Below are positions 52,590 to 62,605 of a stretch of 64,000 nucleotides of DNA, in pieces (the stretch's first letter is position 1; every line of letters begins with the position of its first letter). Both the position numbers and the translations under genes were made by a program. Under the pieces are notes generated by a model that ran no database searches, was not told the origin of the DNA, and saw only the letters and a program-made list of their open reading frames with translations. The stretch spans positions 310,001-374,000 of the forward strand of contig CANXME010000803.1 of the NCBI GenBank assembly GCA_948144175.1, in the 5' to 3' direction. This stretch comes from Closterium sp. NIES-65 (lineage: Eukaryota > Streptophyta > Zygnematophyceae > Desmidiales > Closteriaceae).

Positions 52590-54080
52590 TCGCTCTCACT
52601 CTTTCGGCCTGCCCTGCAGGCCCCTAGCCGCCCGAGCGCCGCCCGTCCCGGCCCCTAGCCGCTCGCGCGCCGCCTGTTCAGGCCCCTAGCCGCCCGCGCG
52701 CCGCCTGTCCCGGCCCCTAGCCGCTCGCGCGCCGCCCGTTCAGGCCCCTAGCCGCCCGCGCGCCGCCCGTCCCGGCCCCTAGCCGCTCGCGCGCCGCCCG
52801 TTCAGGCCCCTAGCCGCCCGCGCGCCACCCGTCCCGGCCCCTAGCCGCCCGCGCGCCGCCCGTCCCGGCCCCTAGCCGCTCGCGCGCCGCCCGTTCAGGC
52901 CCCTAGCTGCCCGCGCGCCGCCCGTCCCGGCCCCTAGCCGCTCGCGCGCCGCCCGTTCAGGCCCCTAGCCGCCCGCGCGCCGCCCGTCCCGGCCCCTAGC
53001 CGCCCGCGCGCCGCCCGTCCCGGCCCCTAGCCGCTCGCGCGCCGCCCGTTCAGGCCCCTAGCCGCTCGCGCGCCACCCGTTCAGGCCCCTAGCCGCCCGC
53101 GCGCCGCCCGTCCCGGCCCCTAGCCGCTCGCGCGCCGCCCGTTCAGGCCCCTAGCCGCCCGCGCGCCACCCGTCCCGGCCCCTAGCCGCTCGCGCGCCGC
53201 CCGTTCAGGCCCCTAGCTGCCCGCGCGCCGCCCGTCCCGGCCCCTAGCCGCTCGCGCGCCGCCCGCGCCCCGCCCGTCCCGGCCCCTAGCCGCCCACGCG
53301 CCGCCCGTCCCGGCCCCTAGCCGCTCGCGCGCCGCCCGTTCAGGCCCCTAGCCGCTCGCGCGCCGCCCGCTCAGGCCCCTAGCCGCCCGCGCGCCGCCCG
53401 TCCCGGCCCCTAGCCGCTCGCGCGCCGCCCGTTCAGGCCCCTAGCCGCCCGCGCGCCGCCCGTCCCGGCCCCTAGCCGCCCGCGCGCCGCCCGTCCCGGC
53501 CCCTAGCCGCTCGCGCGCCGCCCGTTCAGGCCCCTAGCTGCCCGCGCGCCGCCCGTCCCGGCCCCTAGCCGCTCGCGCGCCGCCCGTTCAGGCCCCTAGC
53601 CGCCCGCGCGCCGCCCGTCCCGGCCCCTAGCCGCCTGCGCGCCGCCCGTCCCGGCCCCTAGCCGCTCGCGCGCCGCCCGTTCAGGCCCCTAGCTGCCCGC
53701 GCGCCGCCCGTCCCGGCCCCTAGCCGCTCGCGCGCCGCCCGTTCAGGCCCCTAGCCGCCCGCGCGCCGCCCGTCCCGGCCCCTAGCCGCCCGCGCGCCGC
53801 CCGTCCCGGCCCCTAGCCGCTCGCGCGCCGCCCGTTCAGGCCCCTAGCCGCTCGCGCGCCGCCCGTTCAGGCCCCTAGCCGCCCGCGCGCCGCCCGTCCC
53901 GGCCCCTAGCCGCTCGCGCGCCGCCCGTTCAGGCCCCTAGCCGCTCGCGCGCCGCCCGTTCAGGCCCCTAGCCGCCCGCGCGCCGCCCGTCCCGGCCCCT
54001 ACCCGGCCGCGCGCCGCCCGTCCCGGCCCCTAGCCACCCGCGCGCGCCCGTCCCGGCCCCTAGCCGCCCGCGCGCCCCCG
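52590..54080 (+). repeat. 31-bp GC-rich tandem array in the B5 leader (about 48 units)
   Basis: Monomers read 'cgtcccggcccctagccgc' or 'cgttcaggcccctagccgc' followed by 'tcgcgcgccgcc' or 'ccgcgcgccgcc'. The two variants often alternate, making a 62-bp higher-order unit, with local doublings. Units near 54000-54080 are degenerate. The array is rich in CpG and has no conserved coding frame. Confidence 0.92.
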
Positions 54081-54800
54081 TCCCGGCCTCACACCGCCCA
54101 TGCGCCGCCCGTCCCTGCTGCACGCCGCCGTCCTGACCCCCCACGCCGCCCGTTAGCCGCCGTGCAGCCTGAGCCGCCCGAGCCGTCTGCGCAGCTGAGG
54201 AGCCGAGCCGCCCGAGCCGCCTGTGCCGCTGACTGCCCGAGCTGCCCGAGCTGCCTGAGCCGCCCGAGCCGCCCGAGCCGCCTCCCCCCCCCCCCCCCCC
54301 CCCCCCCCCCCCTTTTCCCGTCGCCTGTCGAGGCGACCTGAGGCGACCTGAGAGGCCAGCTGAGGGGTGGCAGGTGTGTGGTCTCCCCTACTTCTCCTCC
54401 TCCTTCGTCTCGAGCCGCCCTGCAGCCGAGCCACCTCGCCGCCGAGCCGCTTTACACCCGAGCCTCCCAGCATCCGAGCCGCCCTGCAGCCGAGCCGCTC
54501 TACACCAGAGCCTCCCAGCAGCCGAGCCGCCCTACAGCCGCGCCGCCGGGTCGCCGAGCTGCCGAGCTGCAGTTGCTGACGAGCCGCTCTACCGCCGAGC
54601 CGCCCAAGTCGCCCGAGCCGCAGAGCCGCCGTGCTGCCGAGCCTCTGAGTCGCCGAGCCTACTCTACCCACCACTGGTGAGCCCCTGCCCTGCTAGCACG
54701 CTGCGCGTCGCCTGCTTGCCTGCCTACCTCCCTTTTTGGCTTGCCTGGCTGCCTGCCTTACTGCTGCTACTCCTGCTCCTGCCTCTACTGGTGGAGCCAG
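54081..54800 (+). other. Remainder of the B5 leader
   Basis: It contains degenerate GC repeats, a 29-C run (54284-54312) and a second set of short repeats (about 54415-54660, 'gccgagccgccctgcagcc' type). The poly-C run and the following 'cccgtcgcc' match the corresponding place in the B1 leader. No gene is evident. Confidence 0.65.
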
Positions 54801-57800
54801 ATGCGGCCCCATCGACGTCTGCGTGAGTCCCTCACGCCCCAGCAGCTGCGTGAGTGGTACGCTGGTTGGGGCTGTAGGGGTGGTGGCGCTACTACTGCTA
54901 CCACTCCTGCTGCTTCTACTACTGGTGCCGGCCAGATGCAGCTCCCGCAACCCCCCCGCGCGTCTCTCACGCCTCAGCAGCTTCGTGAGTGGTACGCTCA
55001 GAGTGGAGGGTCTCTCAGTTCTATTCGCTGCTCTTACGTGATTCTTACTGGTGCTCGGACTGGTCAGCCTTGTGGGACACCTAGTCATACACAGTCCCGC
55101 TGCTTCGCCCGTCTGAGCGACGCCTGGCGTACCGTGTTTGGCGACGAGGCTGAGCTCCCCAACTGGGTGGAGTTGCTTAGGCAGAGGGTAGATATATTTG
55201 CTCTTGACTATGATGCTATTCTCACTGCCATGTATGCATTCCCTACTAGTGCTGACCGTGCCGATCACCTGTGCGTCCCGCCTGACCCGGGTATAGGACC
55301 TGCTGCTCTAGCTACTGGTGAGGCTGCTGCTGCTCTGGGTGCTAGTGAGTCTCCTGCTCCAGGTACAGGTGCGGCTGCTGCTCTAGGTGCTAGTGAGTCT
55401 GCTTCCTCAGGTGCGGGTGAGGCTGCGCTCTCAGGTACCACGTTGGCTTCGGCCTCCCTCACCTTTACACTTGACTCTGGGGCTTCTCGCTCCTTCTTTC
55501 GGGACCGCACCACACTCACGCCGCTTGGTCGGCCTGTTGCAGTCTCCCTGGCTGACCCCTCTGGGGGTCCTGTCCTCGCTCACTTCTCCACTGTCCTCCC
55601 GTGTCCGGCTGCCCCCTCGGGCACCCTGTCTGGCCTGTACCTCCCCTCGTTCTCGACGAACTTGGTGAGTGGTGCAGACCTGCAGGATGCGGGGGTTCAC
55701 CAGTTCACTCCTGCGAGTCAGCGGGTGACCCACTGCACGGACGCACGCACAGGCCGGCACCTGACCATGTTCTCGCGTCGGCTGGGGTCGAGCCTCTACA
55801 CCCTGACCACTGAGTCTCCTCCTGTCCCTGCGTCCGGTCAGGTAGCAGCGTCAGGTCAGGTGTTTGCTGCTGCGTCCAGGTCTGGTCCTGAGTCTGCCCC
55901 CTACTCGTGTCGCCTCTTGTCTCACGAGACTCTCCTGTGGCACCACCGTCTTGGCCACCCCTCCTTGCCCCGTCTTCGGGGCATGGCTTCCCGTGTCCTT
56001 GTCTCTGGTCTTCCCCAGTCTCTCCCTCCCCTTCCTTCGGGACCAGGACCTTCCTGTGTCCCCTGTGTCGAGGGGCGCCTCAGGGCTGCTCCTCACTCCT
56101 CCCAGTTTCCCCCGACAGAGGCTCCTCTGCAGACACTTCACATGGACGTGTGGGGCCCGGCCCCCGTCCGTGGGCAGGGTCACGAGCGCTACTTCCTGTT
56201 GGTGGTTGACGACTACTCGCGTTACACCACAGTCTTCCCCTTGCGCAGCAAGGGTGCTGTCACTGAGGTGCTGATCGACTGGATCCGCGAGGCTCGTCTC
56301 CAGCTCAGGAGGAGCTTCGGCTCGGACTTTCCTGTTCTGCGTCTGCACTCTGACCGAGGTGGGGAGTTCTCCTCTCGCCTTCTGCGAGACTACTGTCGTG
56401 CACAGGGGATCCGCCAGACCTTTACGCTTACGGACTCTCGTACAGCAAAATGGGATTGCTGAGCGCCGCATTGGCATGGTCATGGATGTCGCTCGTACGT
56501 CTATGATGCATGCGGCTGCCCCCCATTTTCTGTGGCCGTTTGCGGTTCCGTACGCGGCGCATCAGCTCAACCTTCACCCCAGGGTCTCTCGGCCGGATAT
56601 GTCCCCTGTGTTACTGTGGACGGGGAAGGTCGGCGATGCGTCTGCGTTCCGTGTCTGGGGATCTCGGGCGTTTGTCCGCGACTTGTCTGCGGACAAGCTG
56701 TCCCCCCGTGCTGCTCCATGTGTCTTCCTTGGCTTCCCCCCTGATGCTCCAGGGTGGCAGTTCTACCACCCCTCCTCTCGTCGTGTTCTGTCCTCCCAGG
56801 ACGTCACGTTCGACGAGTCAGTCCCCTTCTACCGCCTCTTCCCCTACCGTACTCCTTCCCTCCCCCCCCCACCGGACTTCCTGGTGCCAGTTCCCCCCCC
56901 GGTAGACCCCCTCCCCCCTCAGGTTCCTGCCCCTTCAGGTGTGTCCCAGGTAGACACAGTCGAGCCAGTCGAGGTTGCTGCTGAGTCTGGTCCTGCTGCG
57001 GGTGCAGAGTCTGGGGGTGCTACGCCTGCGGGTGCTGAGCTTGGGGGTGCTGCTGCTAGGGGTGCTGAGCCTGGGGGTGCGAGGCCGGGGGGTGCTGAGT
57101 TTGGGGGTGCTGCTGCTGGGGGTGCTGAGCCGGGAGGTGCTACGTCAGGAGCTGCTGAGCCTGGGGGTGCTGAGCCTGGAGGTGCGGAGCCTGCGACTGC
57201 TGGACCTGGGGGCTCTCCGGTTGCTCCGTCTCGGCGGGAGCCGCTCTCTCCACAGGAGCTGCGCGAGTGGTTTGCTCGCCGCTGGAGGCGTGCTGCTGGA
57301 GCTGGAGCTCCTTCGACTGCTGAGGGTGCTGGTGCTGCCGGTCCCGGAGCTGCTGGGCCTGCGGGTCCTACTGGAGCTGGAGCTGCTGAGCCTGGGGGTG
57401 CTGAGTCTGGAGCTGCTGAGCCTGGGGGTGCTGAGTCTGGGGCTGCTGAGCCTGGGGGTGCTACGTCTGGAGCCGCTGAGCCTGGGGTTTCTCCTGGTGC
57501 TGCGTCTCGGCGGGAGCCCCTCTCTCCACAGGAGCTGCGCGAGTGGTTTGCTCGCCGCTGGAGGCGTACTGCTGGAGCTAGAGCTTCTTCGACCGTCGAG
57601 GGTACTGGTGCCGCCGGTCCCGGAGGTGCTACGCCTGCGGGTCCTACTAGAGCTGGGGCTGCTGAGGGCGTTGGTGCTGAGTCTGCTGCTGTCTGTCCTG
57701 ACGGTGGTTCTGCTGCTGGTGCTGCTAGAGGTCTTGCCGCTGGAGGTGTTGGTGGCGCTGGTGCTGCCGCTGAGGGTGCTGGTGCTGTCCCTGCTGAGTC

Positions 57801-59834
57801 TGGAGCTGCCGCGCGGCCTCGGCCGTACTTCGTTCCGCTTCTGCAGCAGGTTCTTGGTCTTTCTCCTCCGGTAGAGTGTCCACAGCCTGTCCAGTTGCAG
57901 TCACTGTTGGAGCCTACCTCCCCACTGCCTGCTCCCTCTCCTTACACTGGTCCTACTGGAGGTCTTGCTGAGCGTCGTGAGCCTGCGTCTCGTCCCGCGT
58001 CGCCTGTTCGTGCTGCCAGTGCTAGTGGTCGTGGTTCGCGTCCGCGTCCTCCTCCTGTCCCTGGCACGCACCGGATGTCTCTGCGTCCGTCCACTGCTCC
58101 TCTGCGTGCCCTTTTGCCTTCTCCTCCTGAGTCCTCCCTTCCTGAGCTTACCGACCCAGAGTCGGACTCCCTTCGTGCTGCCAGTCCTACTGTCACGCGT
58201 CTCCTTGCTACTGTCGTCACTGACCCCTCTTTTGAGTCCGCTGCTGCGTCTGCTCTTGTCGCTGAGCTCGTTGACTTTCCTGCTCGCTGTCGTCTAGACT
58301 ACGCTGCTAGTCTTGTCGCTGAGTCTGCGTCTGTCTGTCCTCCGTCCGTCGGGGGTGAGTGTGCTCTTGGCACGAACGTCCTAGAGGACAGGCAGGAGGA
58401 GTTCCATGGTCTGGCTGCTGCTTCACCTCATCTCGCGTCTGTACTGCTTGCTCCTGAGGGAGACCCGGATGCACTAGACATCCCTACTCCGCGCTCTTAC
58501 GCGGAGGCCGTAGAGGGTCCCTACTCCTCTCAGTGGCAGGCAGCTATGGATGCAGAGATGGCTTCCTGGAAGTCCACAGGCACCTACGTTGACGCGGTTC
58601 CCCCTCCTGGGGCGAATATCGTCAGTGGCATGTGGATCTTCAGGGTGAAGCGGCCGCCGGGCTCTCCACCTGTCTTCAAGGCGCGGTACGTCGCTCGTGG
58701 CTTCAGTCAGCGGCAGGGAGTTGACTACTTTCAGACCTTCTCTCCCACCCCGAAGATGACCACTCTTCAGGTGCTGCTGTACATAGCCGCTCAGCGCGAC
58801 TACGAGCTTCACTCTCTCGACTTCAGTACTGCGTTCTTGCAGGGGAGCCTGCACGAGGAGATCTGGCTGTGCCGTCCACCTGGCTTCACTGGGACTTTCC
58901 CTCCTGGCACCCAGTGGAGCCTCCGACGGCCAGTCTACCGTCTCCGACAGGCACCACGTGAGTGGCACGACACACTGAGGACTACACTTGCGGCCCTTGG
59001 TTGTGCTCCTTCTACTGCTGACCCGTCGCTGTTTCTGCGCACCGACACTTCACTGCCGCCGTTCTACATCCTCGTGTACGTCGACGACTTGGTCTTTGCC
59101 ACAGCGGACACTGCTGGACTCGCCTACGTGAAGTCCGAGCTGCTGAAGAGACACACGTGCACAGACCTGGGTGAACTGCGCAGCTACCTTGGCTTGCAGA
59201 TCACTCGGGACAGAGCACGCCGCACCATTACCTTGACTCAGTCACACATGGTGCAGCAGGTCCTTCAGCGCTTCGGCTTCACGTACTCCTCGCCTCAGGC
59301 CACTCCTCTGTCTACTCGCCACTCGCTCTCAGCTCTGCCTTCGGATGAGTCCGTAGAGTCGAGTGGCCCGTACCCAGAGCTTGTTGGCTGCCTCATGTAC
59401 CTGATGACCTGCACACGACCTGACCTTGCATACCCTCTTAGCATTCTTGCACGCTATGTCGCTCCTGGGAGACACCGACCAGAGCACATGGCTGCAGCGA
59501 AGAGGGTATTGCGCTACCTGTGCAGTACGTCGGGCATGGGGCTAGTGCTTGGAGGGCGGAGTCCAGTGGTACTTACAGGTCACGCGGACGCTTCTTGGGC
59601 TGACGACCAGGCTACGCAGCGGTCGTCACAGGGTTACACCTTCAGCCTTGGCTCCGGCTCTGTCTCGTGGCGGGCTACTCGCTCGTCTTCGGTTCTCAGC
59701 TCGAGTTGTGAGGCTGAGATCTACGCAGGGGCCATGGCTGCACAGGAGCTTCGCTGGCTCACCTACCTGCTGACTGACCTTGGAGAGCCGCCTCGTTCTC
59801 CTCCAGTGCTGTACGTAGACAACAAGGCCATGCT
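54801..59834 (+). pseudogene. B5 Gag-Pol: Gag core missing, RT intact
   Basis: The frame opens at ATG 54801 (MRPHRRLRE). It lacks the Gag core found in B1-B3 and starts at two LTPQQLREWYA motifs followed by a variant zinc motif ending PCGTPSHTQSRC. Protease LDSGASRSFF (about 55472) and integrase WHHRLGHPS, HMDVWGP (Asp about 56147) and LHSDRGGEF follow. A 1-nt insertion near 56438, just before the QQNGIAERRIG block, ends this frame at 56462. The +1 frame is then open from there to 59834. It covers the RVWGSRAFVRD region, a spacer with GGAEPGG/GAAEPGG repeats and two PLSPQELREWFARRWRR motifs, complete RT (YVDDLVFATAD at about 59075), and RNase H up to YVDNKAML. It is a recently damaged copy. 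Confidence 0.9.
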
Positions 59835-60194
59835 TATGCCAGCTAGCCTTGCTTGCCTCTACTTTATCATGCTATTTCTAGCATAGGATAATCATATGCA
59901 TGCATGAATTGCTTGATTTCCTAGGCTAGGTGCTTTCCTATATTTTATTATAGTTCTAGCATCGAGCTAGGTTGCGTGCACCGAATTCTGGCTTTTCGGT
60001 TGCCACCGAATTGCCTTCTACCGAATTCGGTAAGGATCTGTTCGGGACGCTTTGTGACCCGCCGAACCTTCGCGTAACACCTGGTTACGGGGCCTTGTGT
60101 CGAGCCTATATATAGCCTGGTGTTGTACCCAGGTGGACATTCGATTCAATTCAATTTGAATCATCTTTTCTGAGCTCGATCCCAGATCCTCACA
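59832..60194 (+). repeat. 5' LTR of the C element (363 bp, slightly truncated)
   Basis: It matches 6256-6398 plus 20868-21082. It contains 'cctatatatagcct' as a TATA-like element near 60102-60115 and ends GATCCTCACA. Confidence 0.85.
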
Positions 60195-60196
60195 CT

Positions 60197-60209
60197 TGGT
60201 AATCAGAGC
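60197..60209 (+). other. Primer-binding site of the C element
   Basis: TGGTAATCAGAGC, two bases after the LTR; the plant consensus with one extra A. Confidence 0.8.
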
Positions 60210-60624
60210 GGGTTTACACGCGAGGTCTTCAACCGCTTAGTTCCGGCCTTTAAAAACCGTGGGGGCGACGACGAAAGCGCCGATACGGGTATGTAAAACC
60301 AGTTCCGCGCAATTTTTATAAGTTCCCCTCGATTCGGTTTTCGAACACCCCTCAGATTTACTGGTGGAAAGGTTGGAGTTTCGACCGTTCGATCGAGTTT
60401 TATCTCAACGGCCCAGAGAATTTCGCCCAAAAAAGTTGGAATTTGGAGCGTCGGATCGATTTTCTCCTCAACGGCCGAGATCGGACGCGAATTTCGCCTA
60501 AGAAAGATTTACGCAACCTACAGAATTCACGCTCGTCGATTCTACAATCAATTTGACACGCAGTAAGTCGACCAGCACCTAGAATTCGATTATTTTCGTC
60601 GCGCATCTTCCTGTAAATCACCAA
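60210..60624 (+). other. Leader of the C element
   Basis: It is a moderately AT-rich untranslated stretch between the primer site and the Gag ATG. It holds a duplicated block: 'gatcgattttctcctcaacggcc' at about 60450 resembles 'gatcgagttttatctcaacggcc' at about 60391. No reading frame is evident. Confidence 0.6.
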
Positions 60625-62264
60625 ATGGAGGGCCAAGGCGACAACTACGCGACTACGAGCGACATTGCGAGCCTCCGCACCGACATGGAGCAGACGCAGG
60701 CGACGCTTCGTCGACTCGAGGCTTTTCTGACAAGCCAACCAGGGTTCGCCACCGCAGCAGCAGCGTCCACAGCGACTACAGCACCGACAACTCCAGTAGC
60801 AGTGGCAACACCGACATTTCATGGACCAATGGCACCACTGTCGCCGAACCTCGAAGCAGCACGACCGAGGCTCCCGGAGGCGTTCGATCCAAGCGCGAAG
60901 GGATCCGACGTCCGGCGATTCGTGGCCACCCTCGAAATTTACTTCGAGGCCATTGGCTGTTCGACCCCGCAACACGACGCAGCAAGGATTCGGCTCGCAG
61001 CGACACTGTTACGTGGACCGGCTCTCGAATGGATTTACTACACCGACGTAGCCCGCGGGGAGAAAACGTGGCAGCAGTTTCGGGCAGATTTAATCGAGCG
61101 TTTCGAACCAATTAATACAACCTACATGGCGCGGCAGCAGATACACCGACACAAGCAATACAGTAGTGTAACACAGTACACGCAGCATATGGAGTTACTG
61201 TTCAACCGCATCACCGACCTGACCGAAGGCGAAAAAATCCAGGCGTACACCGAAGGATTAAAAATTGAGATTCGGCGGCAGGTGATTGCGGCGAATTACA
61301 ACAGCTAAAGAGACATCGTGCGTGCTGCCGAGCGATACGACGCGCTGACTCGAAGTCAACCTGAAACACGAAGCTTCACGCCGAACCGTACATTTGGCAC
61401 GGAGCGATCGGCACCCCCCACGTTCACCGAACCGATGGATATCGACAAATACGACGCGAAGCAGCAGCCGACAAAATGCAAATTTTGCGGCGCAGCAGGA
61501 CATCAGTTTTTGTCGTGCTACAAAATGAAGAATGCACGTGCGGCACTCCGGGACGGAAACAGTGGAGCACCCCCGAAGTCAAAAAACGGGAATCGCCAGT
61601 AGCCACGGATCGACCTGGCGATCGCGTAAAGATCCGAAAAGCACGAAAAGGCGACGACGTGGCGACTTCGGAGCGGGTGAAAAAAGGAGAAAATGATGGC
61701 GCGAATTTAAAACGTCACGACCGGCCGGCATCAGGGGAAATCGCCGAGGCGAATGGAGGCTCCGCGAAAAAAGACTCTGCACTGACCGGGAAACTCCAGC
61801 CGAACACCCACGAAAGTAAGAATGCGTTAAAAGTATCCTATAAAGATGCTCTAACGAAGAATATTACTTCTCGTGGTTTACAAGCCTTCAAAAAATTCAG
61901 GGGAGGTCTAGAGGCCAAGAAAAAGCCCTTAGAAATTATTCAGGTACCTGAGAAGTTGGGCAAAATACTACGGAGCGTAGAGAAGGGTCGTGCGTTCCGT
62001 GGAGTTAATATTCTCTCCCCGCAGCACACTGTTAAGGCTCCCCGTCACCCACAGGTGAAGCCTACACAGCTGCCAAGGCTTATAGGAGACATCCAGGCTC
62101 AGGAAAAAATATACAAGCCTCGAAAAAATCCTCCTACCCCCCAGGTGAAGTTGGAAAGCGCTGAGTCAGGTATAGGAAAAAGGGAAGGTATTAAGTTTGA
62201 TGTACCCTATGATACTATTAACGAGACCCTCTTTGGCTACTCAGCACAGCAGAAACCACTATGA
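60625..62264 (+). pseudogene. C-element Gag and downstream basic region, interrupted
   Basis: ATG 60625 starts MEGQGDNYATTSDIAS. A heptad-like stretch (LRTDMEQTQATLRRLEAFL) is followed by a Ty3/gypsy-type Gag domain with FVATLEIYFEAIG, LLRGPALEWIY and WQQFRADLIERFEP, and VTQYTQHMELLFNRI. A TAA at 61306-61308 stops the frame. The same frame reopens at once and carries one zinc knuckle, CKFCGAAGHQFLSC (about 61474-61518), ending at 61602. A frame change leads to a Lys-rich segment (61600-62264) with KVSYKDALTKN and PRLIGDIQAQEKIYKPRK, of no family I recognise; it may be the linker before protease. Protease and Pol are not in the window. Confidence 0.72.
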
Positions 62265-62393
62265 GAAGAAGTGAACGAGAATGAGTGAACTATGAGTGAA
62301 GTGAGTACAAATATGAAACCCTAATTGGGTTGTACCCCCTATGGGATACCCCACTATAGCCTACACAAATAAGTAAGCTATAATGTTCTGACA
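62262..62393 (-). repeat. 3' LTR of B6 (132 bp)
   Basis: It runs TGAGAAGAAGTGAACG to ATGTTCTGACA on the + strand and is most like the B4 and B5 LTRs. The B 3' UTR follows in antisense. The flank CACTA (62257-62261) is the expected target-site copy; the partner is outside the window. Confidence 0.8.
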
Positions 62394-62605
62394 CATCCCC
62401 ATAGGCAAAGTGGGGGAGAACAAGGGGTCACAAGACCAGTCAAGCAAAGCAAAGCAAAGCTCAGGGTGGATCACAAAGTCACCACACATTCCGAGCGCAA
62501 GGTCAAGGGCCACAAGGCCAGTTCGCATGCAAGATCATATATAGAGATATACAAGAGTCATCCAAGCAAGAGCAAGAGTATATATAGGTCAAGGTACAAG
62601 CAAGG

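Larger units (their letters stand above)
52366..59834 (+). mobile_element. Family-B copia element B5, 3'-truncated by a C element
   Basis: 5' LTR, primer site, a very long tandem-repeat leader and Gag-Pol occur in order. RNase H stops at NKAML (59834), where C-family LTR sequence begins. The core of Gag is missing, while RT is intact. The rest of B5 would lie beyond C and B6, outside the window. Confidence 0.88.
59832..62261 (+). mobile_element. Family-C gypsy-like element, 5' part
   Basis: LTR, primer site, leader and Gag occur in order; the element is cut off by B6 at 62262. The first 15 bp of the LTR are missing compared with the solo copy at 6241. The junction with B5 lies in a shared GCT, so a small deletion there is likely. 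Confidence 0.75.

Noticed and set aside
52590..54080. CRISPR-like array of 31-bp repeats
   Set aside because: The units are contiguous with no unique spacers, lie in a retrotransposon leader of a eukaryote, and have no cas genes nearby.
60625..62264. Host gene with zinc finger
   Set aside because: It follows an LTR and a primer-binding site and has gypsy Gag motifs plus a single retroviral-type knuckle.
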